DNA of 64,000 nucleotides. It comes from Fasciolopsis buskii. Taxonomy: Eukaryota; Platyhelminthes; Trematoda; Plagiorchiida; Fasciolidae. The notes beneath the pieces were generated by a model. The model was not told the DNA's origin. It searched no databases and worked only from the letters and a program-made list of their open reading frames with translations. This document shows positions 37,601 through 49,090 of this stretch, one piece after another. The position numbers were made by a program, and so were the translations under genes. The stretch's first letter is position 1; the number at the start of each line of letters is the position of its first letter. The stretch covers positions 128,999 to 192,998 of the forward strand of contig LUCM01002276.1 of the NCBI GenBank assembly GCA_008360955.1. The letters are read 5' to 3'.

Positions 37601-38499
37601 GGGGGAAATCTTGCTGGATCAGTTGAACACGATAAGAGATAATTTGTTTTTGTATGGGTATATTTCCGAGTTGTCTGGTTTCAGGTCCTAGGGCAACAAA
37701 ATTATGGGACAACGAAGAGAGGGGTCGGGTAGATAAAGTTAGAGTGGAAAATGGTGAAGGCAGAAAAAGGGACAGTGGCCTTATTTAGTTGTCAGTGGCA
37801 CTTGCCACGTTGCAGTGACACCAACGGGCTCTTGGGGAATTTTTCGGAAGAACGCTTATCAGGCGAAAACACACCACGCCACGGACAAAGCGGCTACTTG
37901 TCCGCGGCCGCTTATTTGATAAGCTTGGACGCATATTATTCACGGCTAACCACCTAAATGGTAGCCGTCCCCTTGTCCGCAGCCCAAGGGTGCGCCCAGT
38001 ATCATCGGTTACTACTTGGACGTATTCATCTTAGTCGCTAGATCCTTGAGGTAAGTGGAAGCGAAGCTCTCCAGAAATGGGTAAAAGACATGCCAGTTTT
38101 TTGGGTGTAATTTCTTCAACTTACCGCTTCGTTAACTGAGATGGTCATTACCATAGTATATGGCGTCATGGATAAGGTTTCAATATTTGTCAGTACGATA
38201 ATTTAATGATGCTTTTGACACTCAGGTGTCATACATATAAGGCCTGGGTCTTTTTGCGCTTCGGACACTAACTGTATTAAGTGGAGTATAGTAGTACTGC
38301 ATGGTCCCCAGGAAGTATGTTATTATTATTATTGTCATTATCGTTATTATCGTTTGACACATCTGTATAGAGACCATATACCACTATAACCTTGGCGAAA
38401 AAAGAGATAACAATGCGATAGGAATAAAGAGAGAGGCTTCTATGTCGGGTTCATTACGCACCTATCGGATGTTTGAAGCCCTCCGTTTGCGTCGCAAAT
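37601..38499. other. Between retroelements, nothing recognised; short (TTA)n at 38320-38334
   Basis: No coding signal recognised. It may hold 5' flank of R1 or non-repeat DNA. Confidence 0.3.
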
Positions 38500-40150
38500 C
38501 AGCCGCACTGATTTGTGTTCTGACTGTAAGATTGTACTACCTGGTTGCCCGAACCGGAGAAAGAGTTTGATTGACGCGTCCTACTCCAAGGTTTTGACTT
38601 TCAAGCAGCTAGACAATTCACGGGCCTCGTGCCCAGACGCATTTCGATACTGCTGGACCGTTTGGTACCTGTTCGCAAAGCTGCCATTCGCGAAGAACAA
38701 ACCGGATCTCGTCCAGGTCGAGGTTGCATCGGCCAGATATTCACTCTTCGCCAAATGCTCGAAACGCGCCGCACACACCGCGCTCCTACAGTCGTAGTGT
38801 TTCTCAACTTGAAAGGTGCTTTCGACTCCGTGGATCGACCGACATCATTCAGTGCTCTTCACCGGAAGAGTATGCCAGCGAAGTTCGTGAACCTGTTGTG
38901 AGCACTGTACTTGCATACCTATGGTCGCGTGAGGGTGTGCAGTGAACTATCAAGTTCATTCGAAACGACTAGCCTGGTGGCGTTCGACAAGGGTGTCCCA
39001 TCTCTCCATTCCTGTTCAACTTCGTCATGGACGAGGTGATGGAAGATGCTTTAGGAGATCTCCGGGATGTAGGAGTCGAAGTGGGAGGTGGAGGGAAGCT
39101 ATGCGACCTAGATTACACAGATGACGTCGTATGCCTGTTCGAGTCTGCGGACCAAGCACAACGGGCACTAGATAGACTGTCAAGATCGGTTGCTCGCTTT
39201 GGCATGTGCTTTGCACCTTCAAAGTGTAAAGTGCTGTTACAGGACTGGACGATAGTAATCCGGCACTTAATACTGGGCGGAGAGGAACTAACGACTGTAG
39301 ACCGTTTCACTTCGGTAGCTGCGTGTTGAACGATGGTAGCACGGTAGTAGGGGTGAGCACGTGTATATCTAAGACTCGAGCGGTTTACGCTGGACTGAAG
39401 CACTTGTGGCGTCGGCCTGATATTTCACTGAGGTTGAAAGGTCGTGTATACTGTTGAGCAGTGTGCTCATTTCTGTTGTACAGTTGCGAGACATGGAGTA
39501 TGCGTGTGGGCGATGTTCGTCGGTTAGAGGTTTTCGATCACCGATGTCTACGTAGTGTCGCTAGGATTAGATGGAGTGACCGGGTGAGTAATGTAGAAGT
39601 AAGGAATCTCGCACTAGGTGCTGGTTCTCAGAATACCTTATTTCAGCGTATGAAACTTAGTAGCCTACGCTGGTTGAGCCACTTGTTGCGTATGGCGAAC
39701 GCTCGTCTATCATTTCTTGCTCTATTTTGTGTTCCTCCTAAGGAATGGAAGAAGCCATGTGGAGGTCAGCGGATGACGTGGCAACGTGGAATGAGAAAAT
39801 GTACAGCGAACGTAGGTAAAGTAGGTATCTCACGTGTTCGTGGTTGGGGTCCGAAAGACCCGTCAACTAGCTGGCTTTAGACACTGACGGATATGGCAGT
39901 GAACCGTGAACAGTGGCGATCGTGTTTTGATTTTGTATCGAATGAGAATGATTGAAAACACGTGCGTTTGTACAGTTAGACTGTGTTTCGTGTGTTGGCT
40001 GCAGCAGGACCTTATCTTTTCCCGTCTGTGTAGGTCCCCTCCCTGATCCCGTTTGGATATTCATTCTTTTTCTAGATACATGTAACCGTGGGGAAAAGGC
40101 AACGGTCAGTGATTCGTGCCTGCTGTTTAATGGCGAACGATGATGATGAT
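38500..40150 (+). mobile_element. RTE/SR2-like retrotransposon R2, 5'-truncated
   Basis: The copy begins within the RT. In one frame it reads RISILLDRLVPVRKAAIREE, then SRPGRGCIGQIFTLRQ, then PTVVVFLNLKGAFDSVDR. The catalytic box is YTDD in CDLDYTDDVVCLFES (about 39100-39145), followed by FGMCFAPSKCKVLLQDW. The C-terminal tail includes LLYSCETWSMRVGDVRRLEV and DHRCLRSVARIRWSDR at 39461-39880. The 3' UTR ends in (GAT)n, CGATGATGATGATGGTGAC. Frameshifts near 38905 and 39325 and a stop before the tail frame inactivate it. The last 1384 bases are nearly identical to those of element B at 47494. Confidence 0.85.
38741..40124 (+). repeat. 1384-bp direct repeat, copy 1
   Basis: Matches 47494-48877 at a constant offset of 8753 with no indel. 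One mismatch was noted (C at 40102 against A). Upstream of 38741 the two elements are recognisably related but very different. The repeat spans part of the RT, the C-terminal domain and the 3' UTR. Confidence 0.92.
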
Positions 40151-40154
40151 GGTG

Positions 40155-41700
40155 ACCGGATAGGCTGTCCCCGTCCTTTTTCAAGCATGTTTGCGAGGGC
40201 TCAACATCGATGTTAACGAAATTCCTGGGGTCAATTTGGGTAATGGTGAAGATTCCTAAGGGTTGGTGTGAGTCGGTAATTTTACCGATTTGCCATGATA
40301 ATGATGGCTCCTCGTGTGGAACTCACAGAGGGATTAGTTTAATAAGGATTGCATCCAAATTGCACGCGGGCGTCATCCCTCATTGGTTATCTGGTGCTCG
40401 CGAACGGTGTGTGCGTGAGGACGAAGTTGGCTTCCGTCCCGGTCGGGTTGTGTTAACCAACTTTTCAGTTTGCGTCAAATCGTAGAACATAGGCACGTAT
40501 TCCGAAGACCCACGATTTCTGAGATTCCTGAGTTGAAAGTGGGGTCCGACACGGTCGATCTTGCAATACTGTGACACTTCCTCTCATGAAGAGGTGTGCT
40601 AGGGAAATTCATTTAACTTATCCAATGTCTTTCTGCGGGCAACCGAAGCCGAGTTCGTGCTTACGGCGGTGTTTCTCTCGAATTCACCACGAGAACTGGT
40701 GTTCGTCAAAGTTCTCCTCTTTCATCGTCACTTTTTACTTTGCTATTCATATGGTTATGGAGGTAGCCTTATCCTCATGTGAGAACAGCATCAGATAGTC
40801 GTCTGAATTAGAATATGCAAACGACATCGTACTTTTGAATGAAGACCCGGAGAAGTTCATGGCTTTTATCGATCGTCTGGATGACAGTGTGCGTATGTTT
40901 GGGATGCATTTCGCACATTCGAAGTTTACGAAGTTGTTGTGGAACGAAAGTGGCTCGAAGCAGTAGGTCGTTCTTGCATGAGAACAACTGAGTGATATGG
41001 ATGGATTTAGTGGAATAGTTATCTCACCTGATGGTTGCCTTCGCCCACTCAGAAGGCTCGATTTGTATACACCAATTTGAGGTATTTGTGGCGTCAACGT
41101 AACATCTGATCCTTGACCAAAGTGATGTCGGTACTGCTGTGCGGCTCCGAAACATATCCATTGAGGGCAGAAAATATGCGAAGGATTGTGATGGTTGAAT
41201 ACCCCTCTCCTAGAGGTAGTGGTAGAATATGGTGAGTGAGTTTTATGAGAAAGCCGCGAGCGATGGCAGAAAGGTCAACCAGTTGCTAAATTTGTAGGTT
41301 ATGACGAGAGCGTCGCCTTCACGTCTCATAGCCCAAGTGTCCGATGAGTGTTGTGGAAGTCGAAAACAAAGAATGAGCGTTTGGCAGCTAGGGTCTGTTG
41401 AAATCTGTGCTTGAGGATAATGATTCGAAAAGCAGAGCGTCGTTACTATTCGGAGCGTTGGGGATGGGGGTAAACGGTGAAGGAACCATGTCCTAATTAA
41501 ATGGACTCAATGAAGGGTAGATTGCAATGCAGCTGTCTGCCACCAATGGATTCAGGTCTTACCTGGGGCTGTGCCCACTTTCATTTGCGTCTGGTCTGTG
41601 TCCTGGATAACACGAAAAATACCCTTCCAAATGGTACCCACCGGTTTGGATTTCATTCAGGAAGTTCTGCGCGATTATCATGAAAACGAAATACCTGGGA
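40155..41700 (+). mobile_element. RTE/SR2-like retrotransposon R3, 5'-truncated and decayed
   Basis: It starts directly after the (GAT)n tail of R2. RT fragments are WCESVILPICHDNDG, CGTHRGISLI and VREDEVGFRPGR at 40210-40470. Further on are FGMHFAHSKF-like sequence and the C-terminal signature LLCGSETYPLRAENMRRI near 41130-41190. Stops and shifts are frequent. The first 150 bases or so match the start of R4 (AAATTCCTGGGGTCAATTTGGG against AAATTCTTGGGGTCGATTTGGG). Right boundary approximate. Confidence 0.65.
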
Positions 41701-42189
41701 TCGGAGGAAACATTGGGAACAGATGAAAGATGCTCTGCACTCAGTGGCACACACTACCTAGTACTCCAGAACATGTAGATCTCACAAACAATACATATCC
41801 TAAATCCCAGTTGCTCTACTGAATGCTTGCAGATCTGTCTCCTCAGATGCTACACATAAGGAGATACGCTAATTCCTGAGACGTCAGATGATCAGGATCC
41901 TGGGGAACGACCGCGAGCAGTGATAGATGGTGAGATAGAAGGAAGTGGAATATGTTGCGGCTGTGAGCATTGGTGACAATCTGTGATTGAGAGAATCAAG
42001 GAATCTGATGTCTCACCAAATGATTCTCAGAAGTGTTGGGAAAAGCATTTCAGAAAATAGTTTTGTTGGCCTGATTTAAATGTAGGTTTCTGACCTATAT
42101 TCGCAAGCAAAAAGGTGCAGTTAGGTACCAGACCTCAATCCGAAATGGCGGTAAACAGATAGATGAATTTCCTTAACACGCATGAGGCA

Positions 42190-42960
42190 GAGCTTGAGTA
42201 GACAGGCTGCCACCGTGCATTTCAAGTGTAGCGATGAAGTTTTAGTTTTGGAGTAACCAAAATTCTTGGGGTCGATTTGGGAGAAAAGCGTACTCCTGAA
42301 TGCTGGTGTGAATCGAAGGTTGTATCGGTTTATGAGAGAGGTGATAAATCCTCGTGTGAAGATCACATAGGAATTAGTTTGATAGGTAATGCACCCAAAC
42401 TACTTGCGGGCATTATCCTCTGTCGATTATTTGGTGCTCGAGGAAATGGTGTACATGTGAGAATCAAGCCAGTTTCCGACCCGTTTGGAGTTATGTTGAC
42501 CTAGTCACTCTGCAGCGTAACCCAGGATATGGGCGAATCTTCGGTAGAGCCACGATGTCATTTTTGGTCTGAAGGTGTCATTCAACTCGGTCGATGGTGC
42601 AATTCTTCGGCGTTGCCTTGCACTGCAGGGTGTGCAGTTAAATTCATTTTACTACTTCAGTCGTCGTGTACGAACAATGGGACCTGAGCTCGTGATTGTG
42701 GCGATTTGACTGCAGAGTTCATCACGCGGAGTGGTGTTTGGTGCAGTAGCTCATTTTCAGTCTTTCTTTTTAACTTTGTAATTGATAGGATACTAGAAAT
42801 CGCACCATTCCCATGTGAGAATAAGTGGCATGGATGTTTAGACACACAAGATGTCTGATTTATAGCATGCAGGTGATATTGGGCTTCCAAATTTGATAAT
42901 AGTGACGTTGATATTTACTAACATGATTGTCCCTGTAGCAATGCTCCATTTATTTGTTCT
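42190..42960 (+). mobile_element. RTE/SR2-like retrotransposon R4, fragment
   Basis: The frame at 42277-42504 contains CWCESKVVSVYERGD, DHIGISLIGNAPKLLAGII and FGARGNGVHVRI, paralleling R3 and element B. After a stop, the motif LTAEFITRSGVW with FLFNFVIDRILEIA at about 42700-42800 corresponds to the SGVRQGCPLSP..FNFVID block of RTE reverse transcriptases. The rest of the RT and the 3' end are missing. The 490 bases between R3 and R4 hold nothing else recognised. Confidence 0.6.
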
Positions 42961-43149
42961 ACATTTTTCATTCCCCCACGATATGCCTAACCTTACCTGA
43001 ATGCTAAATCCGTAGTGTCCTTACGATTGGTCTTCTGTTCGCCCAGGTTCGAGTTTGATTTCAGCTGAAAACTCTGTTGGAAATGTGTGTGAAAGACTTA
43101 TTGAGGCAATTTTACCGCTTCCATTTTGTCATTTCCCGCTGCGATCAGG

Positions 43150-45125
43150 CGCTTGTTAGGATTGCAGGCCTTGGTTGAGAAGCGTAATTGTTCTTCTTGT
43201 TAGTGGTTGAACTTTGGCAGCACCGGTCTGCCATCTCCCATGAGCTACTGAGTATAGATTATTCCGTACTGCATCGGCTGGTCATCACATTGAGCGTGGT
43301 GTGTATTGATAAGTATATGTCCACTCATCAATCCCTGTGCCTTCTGATCTCAACTGTCTCTTTTAATCATTCTTCCAACCCACAGTGCCCAAACTGATAA
43401 CATGTCTGACACTACGAACGGTTCATTATCAAGTAATGCCCTCAGTGATTTTCCATTTGGTGGCTCAGATCTCAACTCTCATCAGCGTCTGAGTCTCTGC
43501 TCCTTCTGTTTGCACTCTCATACAGACTGAACAGTAAACATGGTTTGCGATGACTGGAATCACTGAGGATTGATGTCTGGTACCTCAGTGGAACGAATTC
43601 AAGATTCGAGTAGTGTATTTGAACTGGCTGAACTTGGTGTTCCCTCAGGATATTTCCTTGCACCTTGCGAGACAACGCAACTGGAGATAAGGGCCAGTAT
43701 GGTGTGGGAATAGTCCTGTCTGACAAAGTTGAAGCGGCCCTTTTAGACCGGGTTTCAGTTAATGGTCGTTCATGCGCAGTAGGACTCCAAGGGTCATTTG
43801 GCCTACGAAACGATAGCTGTGGTAAGCGCAGCTTGTTTATCATCTCGACATACTCCCCAACAGACTGTAACACTGGTACGCAGGAGAACGAGATTTGTGA
43901 CAAACTCGTCACTCTTGTTCACAGGAGCAAAGTTCTTGACATTGTTGTGGTAGCAGGTGATTTTAATGTGCAAGTTTGAGAACTTATAGCATCAGAATTT
44001 TTTTTAGATGAACGTTACACCCCGCCCGGTCAGCGTACAGATAATGGGACAATTTTGTGTGACAAACGTTTGTTCCTGTCTAGTACGAGTTTATACGTGG
44101 AACATCGACATGGCGCTCTAACTTTGTAGATAATCCGAGTCAGATCGATCATATGACAGTAAGCCACCAATGGTGTGATTTTGTTCGAAACTGTTAATCC
44201 TATTTGTCTATGTGCGCAAAATTTCAACGAGCTAGTTTTTGTGCGATTTTCGCCGTAATGCCCATCGACTGTTAGGATGTCTTTTTGGTACGAATGTTTA
44301 CACTAGCTATGAATATCAACTATCCGACGAGCTAACTACCCAGACGTGTAGGAGTGTCGATGAAAAATGAAATCAAATTAAACGGGCCATCAACTTAGTA
44401 GCAGGTTTCATTTGCGGTCCTTAATCCAATGCCCACCAGTGACACTGGATTTCTCGGGAGTCGCCGAGTATAATGGAACACAAACGTCAGTTCCTTTACT
44501 GTGAGGAGCTGGATTAGATACGACGACACAAACAACGTCAAGTGACTGTAAGCCAATGGAAGGATTGTAGAAGCTGGTGAGTTAGGGTAGCCGAAGAAAC
44601 AGGAGTAGCGGTGCTTTAGGTAACAGTCAATGATTGCTTAAGTTTATGCACAACATCAGTGAGCGACTAACTTTAGTTAATGAAACGAAAATCGCTTGAA
44701 ATGGAAAGCCCATTCATAGCAAACAGCGAAAGCTTGACTAGTGGGCTGAATATTCCAATGAGCAATTTAGCTAGCTGTGCGCTAATGTAGTTACTCCAAC
44801 GCCAAAAACTGAATCTTTAGGTGTCACTAAATTCCGAGACGCAACTAGTAGTAGGGTCAAAAATTTGACTGTTCAAGTGAAGACCGGTCCCGACGAACTC
44901 CCCTCAGATCCTACCAAATTGGACAGGACAGCGTATTCCCTCACCATGGAGCCAGTCATTGATTCTACCCATACCCAAGACGGGAACACAGTGAAGGCAG
45001 TATTAACCATGAGCTCAGTTTAATTTCGATAGTTACCAACTTTTAGCTCCGTTAGTGCTGCGCTGGTTGATACCGGTCCGCGAGAATAACATCCTCGAAC
45101 AGCAAGCCGAGACTGTCACAACGAA
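43150..45125 (+). mobile_element. RTE/SR2-like retrotransposon A, 5' half
   Basis: The 5' UTR aligns with that of element B (CTTTGGTTGAGAA..., GATAAGTATG, GATACTCGCAACGG-like). The endonuclease start has a TAA at 43535-43537. The frame at 43665-43979 reads GQYGVGIVLSDK, RSLFIISTYSPTDCNTGT and VVVAGDFNVQV, keeping the GDFN catalytic motif. The RT start KTGPDELPSDPTKLD, SLILPIPKTGT and REDH-like to RENNILEQQAE follows. It then breaks off near 45120, so the catalytic RT half and 3' end are absent. Confidence 0.75.
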
Positions 45126-45737
45126 ACTACACCTTGACGTGGTGTGACGGCTTGCGTGCCTCCATGATCCAATGAGCTATGCAGGATGGCTTGTCTCAAG
45201 CCGAAGATCCAATCATGCCTGAAAGGTTAATCGGGGGCTGACCTGAGTGAGCAGCTCAGTGGGGAAAACGAGTAGAAGAATAATTGATCCAAGTAGATGG
45301 GCTTTCACTCAACTATGCCCCGCTGTCTTGCGGTCAGGTTCTTATCTGAACCAAAGGCTTTGGTTGAGAACCCTAATCGTTCTTCTGTTTAGCAGATGGA
45401 CTCCCTGGCAGTACCCGTCCATCAAACTCCATAAGTTACACGCCTACAAATAATTCTATACCGCATCGGTCGTCGCGCAGGATAATCAGGACCGCGCTGC
45501 CATTGCATCGAGCGCAGGTGGGGTGGGTAGTGATAAGTATGCCACTGCCCAGAGTTCCCACTCTTTTATTCAACCTGTCTCTTCTGTCTCCAAACGAATC
45601 TGTTTGCCCCTTCTGCCTACCCATAGTATCTCCGTTGATAACACGCCCGATACTCGCAACGGTTTATTGTCAAGTAGTGTAGTAGATGGTTTTCAGTCTG
45701 TTAGCTCACATTTTCTCAAGCCTCGTCAGCCTCTGAA

Positions 45738-48633
45738 TCTGGGTTCGTTCAATGTGCGCACTTTAATGCAGGCTGGCTAACAGGCGTGTTTGGCTCTGAC
45801 TGTGGACTCACTTTCGATTGATGTTTGCTGTGTGAGTGAAACACGAATTCAGGATTCGAGTGGAGTAATTCAACTAGCTTCCGCTAGTGCTTCGTCAAGC
45901 TATTTTCTTCGCACTTCAGGAGACGAAACAGCTCAAGCTGTGGGTCAACGTGGTGTAGGAATGGTCTTAAGTGAGAAGGCTGGGTTCCGGTTAACAGTAG
46001 CTTGTGTGCCATGAGACTGCAGGTATCACCGGGCGTCCGAAAGGGTAGTAGTGTTAAGCGTAGTTTATTCGTCATTTCGGCGTACGCTCCAACAGACTGC
46101 AGCACTGACATGGAGAAAGACGAGTTTTACGATAACTTCGTCACTCTCGTTCGGAAGAGCAAACGCTCTGACATTGTAGTGGTAGCAGGTGATTTTGATG
46201 CACAAGTTGGAAACTTAGTGCATCGGAATGCTGTTTAGGTAGGCGGTGCGCTTTGCCTGCTCAGCGAACAGACACCGGGGAAAGACTTCTCCAATTATGT
46301 GCAGACAATGAAATATTCCTATATAGTACGAATTTCCGACACAGTTCGCGTCTCACAGCGACATGGCGCTCTAATTCAACAGGTACCGTGAGCCAGATTG
46401 ACCATATCGCATTTAGCTACCGTTGGCGCGGTTCTGTCCAGAACTGTAGATCGTACTGGACCACGTACGTCGAATCGGACCGTGCGTTAGGTTTAATTCG
46501 ATTTTTGATTCAGCTCAACGGCCTCAGATGCAGGCCACAAACCCGATTGGCTGTCGAACGTTTGTCTGATTCGGCTATTCGCAACAGCTATGAACAGAAA
46601 CTATCCGAGGAACTAACAACTCCGACGAGCAACAATGCAGATGAGCAGTGGTAAGAAATGAAGCAGGTGACGCATTTGGCAGCAAATTTCGCCTGTGGTC
46701 CTAGATCTAGCGTTCATCAAAGACCCTGGACCTCGCAAGGGTCGCTAAGTCTAATGGAGCAAAAACGCCAGCTCCCTATCTGCAAGGAAGTGAATAAGAT
46801 GTGTCGTCAGTTTCAGCGTCAGTTGATGATATGCCTTTAGAATGACCGCGTAAACTGGTTGGTTAAGATAGTCGAAGAAATGGAGGAAACGGACGCTTCA
46901 GGTAACATCCAAAAAACTGTTTAGGCCTATATGCGACACCGGTAGGTGGCGACCTCGGGTTAGTAAAGTCGTGTGCGATAGGAATGGAGAGCTCATCCAA
47001 AGTAGACAACAAAGGCTGGACCGTTTGGCTGAGCATTTCAAGGATCAGTTTAGCTGGTCACACGCTAACCTATTTAGTCCGACGTCTGGAGCTGCGAATC
47101 CTTGGGAGGTGTCACTTGATCCCCCAACGGAAGTGGAAGTGCAGTCGAATATTCGGCTTCTGAAGAGGGGAAAAGCTGCCGGTCATGGCGATCTTCCCTC
47201 AGTTCTTTTCAAATTGGATGAGGAAGCGCTGATGAAATCACTTACTTCCTTGCCACATGATATTTGGAACGTGGAGCGTATCCCGCTATCATGGGGTGAG
47301 TCACTTATTCTATCCAATATCAATAAGGGTACACGGAGTGACTGCAGCAATCATTGTGGGATTAGTTTAATTCCGATAGTTACTGAGGTGTCAGCTTCGA
47401 TAATGCTGCGTCCTGTGACATCGATTTGCGAGAGCAACACCTGCAAACCACAGGCCGGACTTCTTCCAGGTTGACCTGGCCTCGACCAGATAATCACTCT
47501 TCGCCAAATGCTCGAAACGCGCCGCACACACCGCGCTCCTACAGTCGTAGTGTTTCTCAACTTGAAAGGTGCTTTCGACTCCGTGGATCGACCGACATCA
47601 TTCAGTGCTCTTCACCGGAAGAGTATGCCAGCGAAGTTCGTGAACCTGTTGTGAGCACTGTACTTGCATACCTATGGTCGCGTGAGGGTGTGCAGTGAAC
47701 TATCAAGTTCATTCGAAACGACTAGCCTGGTGGCGTTCGACAAGGGTGTCCCATCTCTCCATTCCTGTTCAACTTCGTCATGGACGAGGTGATGGAAGAT
47801 GCTTTAGGAGATCTCCGGGATGTAGGAGTCGAAGTGGGAGGTGGAGGGAAGCTATGCGACCTAGATTACACAGATGACGTCGTATGCCTGTTCGAGTCTG
47901 CGGACCAAGCACAACGGGCACTAGATAGACTGTCAAGATCGGTTGCTCGCTTTGGCATGTGCTTTGCACCTTCAAAGTGTAAAGTGCTGTTACAGGACTG
48001 GACGATAGTAATCCGGCACTTAATACTGGGCGGAGAGGAACTAACGACTGTAGACCGTTTCACTTCGGTAGCTGCGTGTTGAACGATGGTAGCACGGTAG
48101 TAGGGGTGAGCACGTGTATATCTAAGACTCGAGCGGTTTACGCTGGACTGAAGCACTTGTGGCGTCGGCCTGATATTTCACTGAGGTTGAAAGGTCGTGT
48201 ATACTGTTGAGCAGTGTGCTCATTTCTGTTGTACAGTTGCGAGACATGGAGTATGCGTGTGGGCGATGTTCGTCGGTTAGAGGTTTTCGATCACCGATGT
48301 CTACGTAGTGTCGCTAGGATTAGATGGAGTGACCGGGTGAGTAATGTAGAAGTAAGGAATCTCGCACTAGGTGCTGGTTCTCAGAATACCTTATTTCAGC
48401 GTATGAAACTTAGTAGCCTACGCTGGTTGAGCCACTTGTTGCGTATGGCGAACGCTCGTCTATCATTTCTTGCTCTATTTTGTGTTCCTCCTAAGGAATG
48501 GAAGAAGCCATGTGGAGGTCAGCGGATGACGTGGCAACGTGGAATGAGAAAATGTACAGCGAACGTAGGTAAAGTAGGTATCTCACGTGTTCGTGGTTGG
48601 GGTCCGAAAGACCCGTCAACTAGCTGGCTTTAG
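45738..48633 (+). pseudogene. Endonuclease-reverse transcriptase pseudogene of element B
   Basis: The APE-type endonuclease starts LNLGSFNVRTLMQAG, then TAA (45778), then QACLALTVDS. The catalytic Glu motif survives as CCVSETRIQD. GDFN is changed to GDFD in VVVAGDFDAQVG, and the final SDH-type motif is SQIDHIAFS. The linker and RT fingers read VCDRNGELIQSRQQRLDRLA, LLKRGKAAGHGDLPSVLFK, HCGISLIPIV and CKPQAGLLPG. After a stop (47473) comes FNLKGAFDSVDR-type motif A (with LNLKGAF) and the YTDD box, then the C-terminal domain. At least five frame breaks mean no functional protein. Confidence 0.8.
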
Positions 48634-48877
48634 ACACTGACGGATATGGCAGTGAACCGTGAACAGTGGCGATCGTGTTTTGATTTTGTATCGAATGAGA
48701 ATGATTGAAAACACGTGCGTTTGTACAGTTAGACTGTGTTTCGTGTGTTGGCTGCAGCAGGACCTTATCTTTTCCCGTCTGTGTAGGTCCCCTCCCTGAT
48801 CCCGTTTGGATATTCATTCTTTTTCTAGATACATGTAACCGTGGGGAAAAGGCAAAGGTCAGTGATTCGTGCCTGCT
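47494..48877 (+). repeat. 1384-bp direct repeat, copy 2
   Basis: Mate of 38741-40124. The shared segment carries the same frameshifts and stops in both copies, so both derive from an already defective sequence. Confidence 0.92.
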
Positions 48878-48924
48878 TTTCAACGCTGACCGATGATGGT
48901 GGTGATGATGACGATGTTGAAATA

Positions 48925-49090
48925 AATAGATGGGCTTTCACTTAACTGCTCTTCTCTGCTTTTTGAACAGATGCTCCGTAGAACCCTGTACTTTGGTTGA
49001 AAGTCCTAGTCATTTTCCCACTTAGCTTCTGGACTCCGCAATCATCTTGGTACATCGTCTCATCACCGTTAGAACTGGCCAATACGATAA
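48925..49090 (+). mobile_element. RTE/SR2-like fragment C (5' UTR only)
   Basis: AGATGGGCTTTCACTTAACT followed by CTTTGGTTGAAAGTCCTAGTC repeats the 5' UTR of element B (AGATGGGCTTTCACTCAACT, CTTTGGTTGAGAACCCTAATC). It starts a few bases after the tail of B and fades near 49090. Confidence 0.6.

Larger units (their letters stand above)
45290..48920 (+). mobile_element. RTE/SR2-like retrotransposon B, nearly full-length but broken
   Basis: This is the most complete member of the local family: 5' UTR from about 45290, endonuclease 45738-46650, linker and RT start 46971-47474, RT core, C-terminal domain 48214-48633, and a 3' UTR ending in a GAT/GGT repeat. It is bordered on the left by the truncated element A and on the right by another copy of the 5' UTR (C). 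The 3' 1384 bases match R2. Confidence 0.85.

Noticed and set aside
39113..40184. Minus-strand ORFs of 96 and 105 codons, repeated identically at 47866-48883
   Set aside because: They are antisense to the RTE-like RT and 3' UTR. Their recurrence only reflects the 1384-bp direct repeat.
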